Below, one piece after another: positions 54,700 through 62,927 of a DNA stretch of 64,000 bases. The stretch comes from Streptococcus salivarius (GTDB taxonomy: Bacteria; Bacillota; Bacilli; Lactobacillales; Streptococcaceae): the NCBI RefSeq assembly GCF_009738225.1, contig NZ_CP018187.1:1064501-1128500 (forward strand), read 5' to 3'. Below the pieces are notes generated by a model. The model saw only the letters and a list, made by a program, of their open reading frames with translations, was not told the origin of the DNA and made no database searches. A program made the position numbers and the translations under genes. Every line of letters begins with the position of its first letter. The first letter of the stretch is position 1.

Positions 54700-54913
54700 A
54701 TAAAATAAAAACCGAGTGATGTCATCAGGAAGACTGGTGATTGACGGACTTCTGGAGAGATCTTGAAGCAGCCTTAGCTGTAAACAAGACACCGAAGGGG
54801 CAAGGGGTAACAACCGAAACTCTCAGGTAAAAGGACAGAAAGCATCGCAAGTTTTTTACTTGTAGTAATAGCTTTGTATTCTCAGAGGTCTGGTTAAGCC
54901 AAACCTCTTTTTT
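54700..54913 (+). ncRNA. Glycine riboswitch with expression-platform terminator
   Basis: The aptamer core is clear: GGAGAGA (54754-54760), ACCGAAGGGG (54791-54800) and ACTCTCAGGTAAAAGGACAG (about 54819-54838). Only one complete aptamer is seen, with about 45 bases before it that may form the kink-turn leader of single-aptamer types. A terminator hairpin (54884-54913) follows, so glycine binding probably decides whether the transporter gene is read. The gene downstream is an alanine/glycine symporter, which fits. Confidence 0.9.
54884..54913 (+). terminator. Riboswitch-controlled terminator
   Basis: AGAGGT-C-TGG pairs with CCA-A-ACCTCT, followed by six T. Confidence 0.85.
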
Positions 54914-54944
54914 GACGTCTCGGTTAAAGGAGATTGTTACATTC

Positions 54945-56288
54945 ATGTTAGACTTTTTTACTACTATTGATGATTTTGTCTGGGGTCCACCCCTTTTGGT
55001 CCTTCTTGTAGGAACTGGGATTTACCTTACGCTTCGTCTTGGACTTTTGCAAGTTCTTCGTCTTCCTAAAGCTTTTAAACTTATCTTTGCTGAAGATAAA
55101 GGGGAAGGTGATATTTCTAGTTTTGCAGCCCTTGCGACAGCTCTAGCTGCAACTGTTGGTACAGGTAACATTGTTGGGGTAGCTACAGCCATCAAAACTG
55201 GTGGACCTGGTGCCCTTTTCTGGATGTGGATTGCCGCTTTCTTTGGTATGGCAACCAAATATTCCGAAGGTCTTTTGGCTATTAAATTCCGTACACTTGA
55301 CGACCAAGGTAATGTTTCTGGTGGTCCAATGTATTACATCACACATGGTTTCTCTGGAAAATGGCAAATAATTGCTAAACCTTTGGCCTACTTCTTTGCC
55401 TTTGCAGGTGTGCTTGTTGCATGGTTGGGGATTGGTACTTTCTCTCAAGTTAACTCAATCACCGCCTCACTTCAAAACAGCTTTGACTGGTCACCCAAAA
55501 TCGTAAGTATCTTACTTGCTCTTATAACTGCTGCCATCATTTTTGGTGGTATCCAATCTATCTCTAAAGTTTCTGAAAAGGTCGTACCATTTATGGCTGG
55601 ACTTTATATCCTAGCAGCTCTTGTGGTTATCTTTACAAACTTTAATCAACTTTTACCAGTTCTTGAAATGGTCTTCCAATCTGCCTTTACTGGTAAAGCA
55701 GCCGTTGGTGGTTTTGCTGGTGCAACAGTCATGGTCGCTATGCGTCTTGGTATTGCGCGTGGTGTCTTTTCAAATGAGTCAGGTCTTGGATCTGCTCCTA
55801 TCGCCGCTGCTGCAGCTAAGACCGAAGAACCTGTTGAACAAGGTTTGATTTCAATGACAGGTACTTTCATTGATACGATTATCATCTGTACACTTACTGG
55901 TCTTGCTATCCTTGTAACTGGTCAATGGTCAGGTAGCCTGGAAGGTGCCCCAATGACACAAGCAGCCTTCTCATCTGTTTTTGGCACATTTGGTGAAATT
56001 GCCTTAACACTTTCTTTGGTTCTCTTTGCCTTTACTACAATCTTGGGTTGGTCATACTACGGTGAACGTTGTTTCGAATTCATTTTTAAATCAACTAAAT
56101 TCCTTCCACTCTACCGCCTCATTTTTGTGGTTATGGTTGCTCTTGGTGGTTACCTCACACTTGATGTTGTTTGGAAAATTGCAGATATCGTAAACGGCTT
56201 GATGGCATTGCCTAACTTGATTGCCCTCCTAGTCCTTTCACCAATTATTCTCAAAGAGACTAAATCATATTTTGAACGTCATAAATAA
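54945..56288 (+). CDS. Sodium:alanine/glycine symporter
   Basis: 447 residues from the ATG at 54945, with AAAGGAG about 12 bases upstream; a TTG at 54912 would place the start inside the terminator stem. About ten membrane segments. The AGCS family signatures are visible as ATVGTGNIVGVATAI near the N-terminus and ESGLGSAPIAAAAAKTE mid-protein. It imports alanine or glycine with sodium; the glycine riboswitch upstream suggests glycine is the physiological substrate or is toxic in excess. Confidence 0.92.
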   Translation: MLDFFTTIDDFVWGPPLLVLLVGTGIYLTLRLGLLQVLRLPKAFKLIFAEDKGEGDISSFAALATALAATVGTGNIVGVATAIKTGGPGALFWMWIAAFFGMATKYSEGLLAIKFRTLDDQGNVSGGPMYYITHGFSGKWQIIAKPLAYFFAFAGVLVAWLGIGTFSQVNSITASLQNSFDWSPKIVSILLALITAAIIFGGIQSISKVSEKVVPFMAGLYILAALVVIFTNFNQLLPVLEMVFQSAFTGKAAVGGFAGATVMVAMRLGIARGVFSNESGLGSAPIAAAAAKTEEPVEQGLISMTGTFIDTIIICTLTGLAILVTGQWSGSLEGAPMTQAAFSSVFGTFGEIALTLSLVLFAFTTILGWSYYGERCFEFIFKSTKFLPLYRLIFVVMVALGGYLTLDVVWKIADIVNGLMALPNLIALLVLSPIILKETKSYFERHK

Positions 56289-56290
56289 GG

Positions 56291-56312
56291 AAAAGAGCTC
56301 AGGCTCTTTTTT
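56291..56312 (+). terminator. Terminator of the symporter gene
   Basis: AAAAGAGC pairs with GCTCTTTT around TCAG, with further T. Confidence 0.85.
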
Positions 56313-56335
56313 CTTGTCTTTATCAGCACCAATCC

Positions 56336-56364
56336 TTGCGACTACTGCTCTTTTGCGTTACAAT
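56336..56364 (+). promoter_or_regulatory. Promoter of mnmE
   Basis: TTGCGA and TACAAT are 17 bases apart, 50 bases before the start codon. Confidence 0.65.
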
Positions 56365-56414
56365 GAAATTAAATCATTTTAAAACTTATACAGAAAAAAT
56401 CCAAAGGAATAACT

Positions 56415-57785
56415 ATGTCAATTACCAAAGAATTTGATACGATTACTGCCATTTCAACGCCCTTAGGTGAAGGTGCTATCGGTATCGTTCGCTTATCTGG
56501 AACCGATGCTATCGCCATTGTTAATAAAATTTTTAAAGGAAAAAATCTAGAATCAGTTACTTCACATACTATCAATTACGGCCATATTGTCGAAAATGAG
56601 GAAACCATCGATGAAGTCATGGTCAGTGTTATGCGTGCTCCAAAGACCTTTACACGCGAGGATGTCGTGGAGATTAACACTCACGGTGGGGTTGCTGTGA
56701 CTAATGAAATCCTCCAACTCCTTATTCGTTCTGGAGCTCGTATGGCTGAACCTGGAGAATTTACCAAACGTGCCTTTTTGAATGGTCGTGTGGACTTGAC
56801 TCAGGCTGAAGCTGTCATGGATTTGATTCGTGCTAAGACTGATAAGGCTATGGCCGTTGCCGTCTCTCAACTTGATGGGTCGCTCAAGGATCTCATTAAC
56901 AATACTCGTCAAGAAATCCTTAACACCTTGGCTCAAGTCGAAGTGAATATTGATTACCCTGAATATGATGATGTTGAAGAAGTCACCACAGCCCTTGTCC
57001 GTGAAAAAACGCAAGAGTTCCAAGCACTTTTAGAAAATCTTCTTGCCACTGCTAAACGAGGAAAAATCCTACGAGAAGGCCTTTCAACGGCAATCATTGG
57101 TCGTCCAAATGTCGGAAAATCTAGTCTTCTTAACAATCTCCTACGCGAGGAGAAAGCTATCGTTACGGATATTGAAGGTACTACTCGTGATGTCATTGAA
57201 GAATACGTTAATATCAAAGGTGTTCCACTTAAGTTAATCGATACCGCTGGTATTCGAGACACAGATGATGTGGTTGAAAAGATTGGTGTTGAGCGTTCCA
57301 AGAAAGCTCTCGAAGAGGCTGACCTGGTTCTCCTTGTGCTTAATAGCTCCGAACCGTTAACAGAGCAAGACCGTACATTACTAGAAATCAGTCAAAATAG
57401 CAATCGCATCATTCTTCTAAATAAGACAGACCTACCACAAGCAATCCAAATGGAAGAGCTTCCCGAAGATGTCATTCCAATTTCAGTCCTCAAGAATGAA
57501 AATATTGACAAAATCGAAGATCGCATCAATCAGCTCTTCTTTGATAATGCTGGCCTAGTGGAGAAAGATGCTACTTATCTCTCAAATGCTCGTCACATTT
57601 CACTCATTGAAAAAGCTCTCGAAAGTCTTGAAGCAGTCAATCAAGGTCTTGAATTAGGCATGCCTGTTGACCTCTTACAGGTTGATATGACACGTACCTG
57701 GGAAGTTTTAGGAGAAATTACTGGTGACGCCGCCCCGGATGAACTCATTACACAACTCTTTAGTCAGTTCTGTCTAGGAAAATAA
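56415..57785 (+). CDS. mnmE: tRNA modification GTPase MnmE
   Basis: 456 residues. N-terminal folate-binding domain, helical domain, and an inserted G domain with the P-loop GRPNVGKSS at 229-237, the TTRD switch and NKTD. The C-terminal cysteine motif reads CLGK, matching the C-x-G-K of the family. With MnmG it modifies the wobble uridine of certain tRNAs. Single gene with its own promoter and terminator. Confidence 0.95.
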   Translation: MSITKEFDTITAISTPLGEGAIGIVRLSGTDAIAIVNKIFKGKNLESVTSHTINYGHIVENEETIDEVMVSVMRAPKTFTREDVVEINTHGGVAVTNEILQLLIRSGARMAEPGEFTKRAFLNGRVDLTQAEAVMDLIRAKTDKAMAVAVSQLDGSLKDLINNTRQEILNTLAQVEVNIDYPEYDDVEEVTTALVREKTQEFQALLENLLATAKRGKILREGLSTAIIGRPNVGKSSLLNNLLREEKAIVTDIEGTTRDVIEEYVNIKGVPLKLIDTAGIRDTDDVVEKIGVERSKKALEEADLVLLVLNSSEPLTEQDRTLLEISQNSNRIILLNKTDLPQAIQMEELPEDVIPISVLKNENIDKIEDRINQLFFDNAGLVEKDATYLSNARHISLIEKALESLEAVNQGLELGMPVDLLQVDMTRTWEVLGEITGDAAPDELITQLFSQFCLGK

Positions 57786-57863
57786 ACATAACTAAATTTA
57801 TGTAAAAAGGATGCTTAGTCATCTTTTTATTTTGCATACATAACTACAGAAATAAAATTATGT
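57786..57863. repeat. Two ACATAA..TTATGT motifs upstream of the AraC regulator
   Basis: ACATAACTAAATTTATGT (57786-57803) and ACATAACTACAG..AATTATGT (57838-57863). The first is almost identical to 34315-34332. They flank the mnmE terminator and lie 100-175 bases before the AraC gene, so they may be binding sites for it or for another regulator. Confidence 0.45.
57805..57828 (+). terminator. Terminator of mnmE
   Basis: AAAAGGATG pairs with CATCTTTTT (one G-U) around CTTAGT. Confidence 0.75.
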
Positions 57864-57960
57864 AAATAAAAAACTACCAATACTATAAGATGATTGACTC
57901 ATGCTTTTTAAGAAAGAAAATGCTATCATGGTATTATCCTATGATTTTGAAAGGTTAATC

Positions 57961-58869
57961 ATGAGTCAAGCAGCTACTGATACTGATTTTAAACATTTGA
58001 TAGATTTTGACGATAACCTGCTTCCGTTTCGATTGACGGAAACCAAGGTCGAAAATGGGCGACCTGATATTCTTTTCCATTGGCATCCTGAGCTTGAGAT
58101 TCAATATGTTTATGAGGGGACTGCTCGTTATCATATTGATTATGACTATTTTGATAGTCAGGCTGGAGATATCTTTTTAATACGTCCGAATGGCCTTCAT
58201 TCGATTCACCCCGTAGATAATCAGCCTCATCATACGGACACCCTACATTTTCATTTGGATATGTTGGGGCAGTCGCTGGTGGATCCGCTTAGTCTACGCT
58301 ACCTACAGCCTTTGCAGAATTCTAATTTCAAGTTTAAACAATGCCTGAGACCGTCAGACGAGGGGTATAGAGAAATTAGAGCTCTCCTCTTTGAGATTTT
58401 TAAGATGATTCGTCAGAAAGATCGTCACTATGAACTTCTTCTCAAGTCAAAACTAGAAGAATTAATCTACCTCCTCTACTTCTATCGTTTGGTAGAGCGA
58501 AAAACTTCAGATGATCATTATCGTAAAAATGAAAAGATTCGGGAAATCATTGATTACATTAACCAACATTATGCCGAAAATCTCACTATTGAAAAGTTAT
58601 CAGAGCTTATGGGGTATAGTAAGACTCACTTTATGACGATTTTTAAACAACATACAGGTACCTCTTGTACAGAATTTATCATTCAGGCAAGACTTAATGC
58701 TGCTTGCGAGGAGCTTAGTAATAGCGTTAAACCAGTTTTGGAAATTGCTACTAATGTTGGTTTTAATAACCTATCCAATTTCAACCGCCAATTTAAACAC
58801 TATTACGACCAAACACCAAGCCAGTATCGAAAAACACATAGCAACAAGAAGCAAACAAAAAAGAGTTAG
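57961..58869 (+). CDS. AraC-family transcriptional regulator
   Basis: 302 residues from the ATG at 57961, which has AAAGG six bases upstream; in-frame ATGs at 57901 and 57928 lack such a site. An N-terminal cupin-like sensing domain (FHWHPELEIQYVYEGTARY and the GDIFLIRPNGLHSIHP loop) is followed by two C-terminal helix-turn-helix motifs (about 200-295) with the signature VGFNNLSNFNRQFKHYY. This layout usually answers to a sugar or related small molecule. The target is not clear from position; the convergent neighbour is a 5'-nucleotidase. Confidence 0.9.
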   Translation: MSQAATDTDFKHLIDFDDNLLPFRLTETKVENGRPDILFHWHPELEIQYVYEGTARYHIDYDYFDSQAGDIFLIRPNGLHSIHPVDNQPHHTDTLHFHLDMLGQSLVDPLSLRYLQPLQNSNFKFKQCLRPSDEGYREIRALLFEIFKMIRQKDRHYELLLKSKLEELIYLLYFYRLVERKTSDDHYRKNEKIREIIDYINQHYAENLTIEKLSELMGYSKTHFMTIFKQHTGTSCTEFIIQARLNAACEELSNSVKPVLEIATNVGFNNLSNFNRQFKHYYDQTPSQYRKTHSNKKQTKKS

Positions 58870-58891
58870 CCAAATGGTTAACTCTTTTTTT
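58862..58891 (+). terminator. Terminator of the AraC gene
   Basis: AGAGTTAGCC pairs with GGTTAACTCT around AAAT, then a T run; it overlaps the gene end slightly. Confidence 0.85.
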
Positions 58892-58904
58892 ATCTGCAAA
58901 CTTC

Positions 58905-61151
58905 TTAGTTTTTCTCTTTACCTTTGTGTTTTCCACTAAGTCCAAAGAGAGTTAGCAACATACCAAGTCCAAGGAGACCTGCGTGTGAGCCCTTGTCACC
59001 TGTTGTAGGAAGAACTTCAGTTTGAGCAGAAGCTTCTGTCACTTTTTCTGTTTCTTTAAGTGCTTCGCTTCTTGTTGAAATGAAGAATACTTTGCCATTA
59101 GGAGTCGTTACTACTTTAGATACCACTGGTTTAGTTGTTTCAAGATCTTTAGCAATAGTTGATGGAGTAACAGGTTCCAAAGGATTAAGTGTAGGGTCTG
59201 CTGCATTTTCTTTTTTGTTCAAGGCAGCAAAATCAGCACTTGAAATAGAAATGGTACGTGAGTTTGGATTGATAACTGCATACTTAGAAAGGTCTGCATG
59301 TGTCAAGTAATCCGCAAAGACGGTATCCATTGAAGGACCTTCTTCACGAGGACCGCCCAACATTGTGTAGCCATCACCACCAGCAGCCAAGAAGTCATTT
59401 GTTACAAGGTAGTAAGTTTCATTAGTGTTGAGTGGTTTATAGGTACCAGTTTCTGGATCAAAAATGTCAATTGACAAGATACGTTTTTCTGCTGGAAGTG
59501 TTGTGTCATAATAAACACGAGCTCCTGATACTTGAAGGAAACCGCCAGATGGTTCAAGAAGAGGTTGACCATTTTCATCTAGAACAGTTTTACCACTTTC
59601 GTCAACTTGGAGAATAGAACCAAGAGATTTGACAAACATATCATGGATATTTTGACCTGTCACTTGAATTTGAGCAACTGAGTTACCAAATGGAAGAACG
59701 GCAATGATATCACCTTTAGTGATTGGTTTGTCTTTGGCAATTGTTTCACGAAGACCACCACCGTTTGTTACGGCAAGGTTAGACTTGTGTGTGAAGGCTG
59801 ATTGTCCGTAATCTAAGAGAGCATCAGCGACAACATTACCAAGGTTAGTTTCGCGAACACGAACGTCCATACGGTCACCGCTAAGTTTCACTGGACTATT
59901 TTCGATAACGACTTTCGAAGAATCTGCCTTGTACTTAGCTTGGATATCATCAATCATAGTTTTAACTGTTGGGTTAACTTGATAATTCTTCTTAGCTTCG
60001 TCGTGTGAAATCACGCCATGTGACAAGACACGGTCAGAATTATAAACGACGCGACCAACATTGTTAAGGTAGCTACCAGTCTGGTTGTAAGTAACGTTAT
60101 CGCCGTATGTTGCTGTGTGGAGAGTGTGTGAGTGACCATCAAGGACAAGAACACGTTTTCCTTTCAGAGGTGCATAGTTAGAAAGAGCTTCTGCCAAAGT
60201 TGATCCACGCCATTCAACTGGAGTTGTTGTATCAATCCCCAAGTGACTAAGGACAACATAAGTCTTGTATTCCTTACCTTCGGCACGGGCATTTGATTCC
60301 ACTTGGTCAACAACAGCCTTAACTTCAGTAATAGGATCAGTGAAAGAGACACCAGGGATATTACGTGGGTGTGTCTTAGTAGCTGTCTCAGGTGTCGTAA
60401 CACCAATAACGACTACTTCATCTCCATCAACACCAGGTGTTTTGTCAACGATTGTAGATGGTTGGAAAAGACGTACGCCATTTACATATACGTTAGATGT
60501 GATGATTGGGAAATTGATTTGTTTACTCAAACGACGCAATTGATCAAGGCCAAAATCAAATTCATGGTTCCCCACTGTCATGGCATCAAAACCAACAGCA
60601 TTCATGACGCTTGCCATGTCTTCACCCTTAGAACTGTTTGAGATTGGAAGACCTTGGAATGAGTCCCCAGAGTCAAAGACAAGGGTTGTTCCTTTTGAAC
60701 GAGAATCATTTACGATACCAGACAAAAGGGCATCACCAATAACTCCGTTACGATCATCTTCAACCATACGACCATGAACATCGTTGGTGTGAAGGACAGT
60801 TACAGTGTCGTTGCTGGCACTTGTGCTAGCATTTGTCACGACTTCTGTTGTAGGAGTTGCGGCTGCAGTTGCAGTTTCACTTGCAGTAGCAACTGGTGTT
60901 TTGCTTGTTTCAGCTGTTGAAGCAGTAACAACTGATGTTGAACTAGCTACTGGTGCTGGAGACTCGCTAGATGCAGTTGTTGCTGCAGTAGATGTCGCAT
61001 TGGTAGTTGCCTCTGTAGCTACTACTTCAGTGCTTGGTGCTGTAACAGCTGCATGAGTTTCTACCTCGTCAGCTTGGACAGCATTGGCCAAGATGGCAGT
61101 TGAGACGAGTAGGGTTGATAGAGTCGTTGCAACGACTGTTTTCTTCTTCAT
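58905..61151 (-). CDS. Cell-wall anchored 5'-nucleotidase
   Basis: 748 residues. Signal peptide (1-27), a Thr/Ala/Ser-rich stalk to ~115, a calcineurin-like metallophosphatase domain with HTNDVHG at 121-127 and GNHEFDFG, then a 5'-nucleotidase C-terminal domain with NGGGLRE. LPTTG at 714-718 with membrane segment and basic tail anchors it to peptidoglycan by sortase A. It should hydrolyse nucleotides outside the cell, releasing nucleosides and phosphate. Related streptococcal enzymes make adenosine and dampen host immunity; whether this one does is not decidable here. Confidence 0.92.
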   Translation of the reverse strand: MKKKTVVATTLSTLLVSTAILANAVQADEVETHAAVTAPSTEVVATEATTNATSTAATTASSESPAPVASSTSVVTASTAETSKTPVATASETATAAATPTTEVVTNASTSASNDTVTVLHTNDVHGRMVEDDRNGVIGDALLSGIVNDSRSKGTTLVFDSGDSFQGLPISNSSKGEDMASVMNAVGFDAMTVGNHEFDFGLDQLRRLSKQINFPIITSNVYVNGVRLFQPSTIVDKTPGVDGDEVVVIGVTTPETATKTHPRNIPGVSFTDPITEVKAVVDQVESNARAEGKEYKTYVVLSHLGIDTTTPVEWRGSTLAEALSNYAPLKGKRVLVLDGHSHTLHTATYGDNVTYNQTGSYLNNVGRVVYNSDRVLSHGVISHDEAKKNYQVNPTVKTMIDDIQAKYKADSSKVVIENSPVKLSGDRMDVRVRETNLGNVVADALLDYGQSAFTHKSNLAVTNGGGLRETIAKDKPITKGDIIAVLPFGNSVAQIQVTGQNIHDMFVKSLGSILQVDESGKTVLDENGQPLLEPSGGFLQVSGARVYYDTTLPAEKRILSIDIFDPETGTYKPLNTNETYYLVTNDFLAAGGDGYTMLGGPREEGPSMDTVFADYLTHADLSKYAVINPNSRTISISSADFAALNKKENAADPTLNPLEPVTPSTIAKDLETTKPVVSKVVTTPNGKVFFISTRSEALKETEKVTEASAQTEVLPTTGDKGSHAGLLGLGMLLTLFGLSGKHKGKEKN

Positions 61152-61185
61152 TCCAAATTACCTTTCTGATTGTTAAATCGTTTTT

Positions 61186-61194
61186 ATTATACCA
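61186..61194 (-). promoter_or_regulatory. Extended -10 promoter of the 5'-nucleotidase gene
   Basis: On the minus strand TGG-TATAAT lies about 35 bases before the ATG; GAAAGG is the ribosome site. No good -35 was found. Confidence 0.5.
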
Positions 61195-61261
61195 CATTTA
61201 TAAGATTAGAATTAAATAAATTTCAATGTTTTATTAGATAATCAAAAAATTTTTTCAATAA

Positions 61262-61915
61262 TCAATAGGTAGCTAAACGTTTTTCAAGATAGCCTTGAAG
61301 TAATTCCAGAGTGAAGCTCAAAGTCCAGTAAATAAGGGCAATTAGGATATACATAGACATGTAGTCATACTCCCGTCCACCGATAATCTTAGCATTTTGG
61401 AAAATGTCAGGCACTGTAATCATAGCAGCCAATGAGGAACTCTTTACCATGTCGATAATGACATTACCAAGAGGTGCTACTGCTATACGCATGGCCTGAG
61501 GTAAGATAATCCAACGGATAATAGACTTCTGCGGAAGACCAAGAGAGCGAGCGGCTTCCCACTGCCCCTTGTCTACTGCAGCTATGGATGAACGAAAAAT
61601 CTCTGCCATATAAGCGGCACTGACACATGAGAAACCAATAAAGGCACAAAGAAGGGCAGGTAGCTGAACACCAACATAAGGCAAACCAAAGTAAAGAATG
61701 AAGAGCACGACCAACATAGGAACCCCACGCATGATGGAAATATAAATGCGGGATGGATACTTTAACCAAAGCTTTTGAGACATTCGCATAAAGGCAAGGA
61801 TGATAGCAAAAACATTCCCAACCATAAAGCTTAAAAGCGAGATTCCTAAGGTATAAGGCAGACCTGATAGGACATAAGGAATGCTTTTTAGAATCAGTGA
61901 AAAATCAATAATCAT
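61262..61915 (-). CDS. Polar amino-acid ABC transporter permease
   Basis: 217 residues, five or so membrane segments, with the HisMQ-type EAA loop EAARSLGLPQKSIIRWIILP. It forms the channel for the binding protein encoded just upstream. No ATPase gene lies next to either in the window, so the energising subunit must be encoded elsewhere or shared. Confidence 0.9.
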   Translation of the reverse strand: MIIDFSLILKSIPYVLSGLPYTLGISLLSFMVGNVFAIILAFMRMSQKLWLKYPSRIYISIMRGVPMLVVLFILYFGLPYVGVQLPALLCAFIGFSCVSAAYMAEIFRSSIAAVDKGQWEAARSLGLPQKSIIRWIILPQAMRIAVAPLGNVIIDMVKSSSLAAMITVPDIFQNAKIIGGREYDYMSMYILIALIYWTLSFTLELLQGYLEKRLATY

Positions 61916-61946
61916 AAGTCTAACTTTCTAAACATTTCTTTAGCAA

Positions 61947-61972
61947 ATAAGCGATCCAATTGGATCGCTTAT
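61947..61972 (-). other. Perfect 26-base palindrome between binding protein and permease genes
   Basis: ATAAGCGATCC-AATT-GGATCGCTTAT begins one base after the binding-protein stop. There is no T run, so it probably protects the upstream message or partly terminates, giving more binding protein than permease. Confidence 0.6.
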
Positions 61973-61973
61973 A

Positions 61974-62822
61974 TTATTCAACATCAGAGATATCAATCTC
62001 AGTATAGTCAACTTTTGTTTTCTTTGTAACGTCTTGACCAGCAAAGAATTTCTCTGAAATCTTGGTAAGGGTACCATCTTTCTTCATGTCTTTGATGGCT
62101 TTGTTGACCTTTTCTTGAAGAGTTTTATTCTTCAATGAGAAGGTAAAGCTTGTTGAGTAAGGGTTACTGTAGATACCGTCGTTGATCTTAACTGGGTACT
62201 TGTCTTTGATAGCGGCTACTGCCATCTTTTGCAAATAGTAATCGTTGACGATAACGTCTGTACGCCCATTTACCAAGTCTTGCATGTAAACGTCATTGGT
62301 AACATTATCATATACGACGAGTTCAGCACCCATTTTTTTGGCAATCTTCATGTACTTTGTACTTGCAGCACCGGCTGCCTTTTTGCCTTTGAGATCCTTC
62401 CATGAAGAGATTCCTGAATTATCCGATTCACGAACGACCATTGAAGTGAAGGAATACTTGTATGGTTCAGAACGCAAGAATTTTTTGACGTTCTTGTTGT
62501 CGTCTTCGAGTGAGTAGTTAGCGATATCGACTTGCCCACTATTTACGGCAGTAAGCATGCCATCTACACCCATCTCAGTGAAGTCAATTTTCAACTTAAG
62601 ACGTTTTCCAACTTCTTTGAGAATCTCAACGTCATAACCAGTCAAATTATTCTTATCATCGTGGTAGGTTTGTGGGTAAAGTGTTCCAGCAGTCGCAACC
62701 TTGATGCTACCACGTTTCTCAATCTTTTCCCAGTTCTTCTCACCTGTACTTTGTGACGAGCAGGCAACCAAAAAGACCGCAGCCAAAATTAAGCTAAAAA
62801 CGGCGAAAAATCTCTTTTTCAT
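61974..62822 (-). CDS. Amino-acid ABC transporter substrate-binding lipoprotein
   Basis: 282 residues. Signal peptide with lipobox FLVAC (C21), then a type II binding-protein fold with GSIKVATAGTLYPQTY, the GYDVEILKEVGKRL segment and VDIANYS, typical of cystine/polar amino-acid receptors. AAGGAG lies ten bases before the ATG. Ligand is uncertain; a cystine or related amino acid is plausible. First of a two-gene unit with the permease. Confidence 0.9.
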   Translation of the reverse strand: MKKRFFAVFSLILAAVFLVACSSQSTGEKNWEKIEKRGSIKVATAGTLYPQTYHDDKNNLTGYDVEILKEVGKRLKLKIDFTEMGVDGMLTAVNSGQVDIANYSLEDDNKNVKKFLRSEPYKYSFTSMVVRESDNSGISSWKDLKGKKAAGAASTKYMKIAKKMGAELVVYDNVTNDVYMQDLVNGRTDVIVNDYYLQKMAVAAIKDKYPVKINDGIYSNPYSTSFTFSLKNKTLQEKVNKAIKDMKKDGTLTKISEKFFAGQDVTKKTKVDYTEIDISDVE

Positions 62823-62927
62823 CTATGTGTGTCTCCTTGAAAAATTAAGTTAAGTTAAAAAACTTATAATCTAAGCCTACACTATTTGAAAGGGTTTCAC
62901 AAAATATTGAACTGCAAATGAGAATGT

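Noticed and set aside
56562..57023. 153-codon antisense frame within mnmE
   Set aside because: It is fully overlapped by mnmE and has no expression signals.
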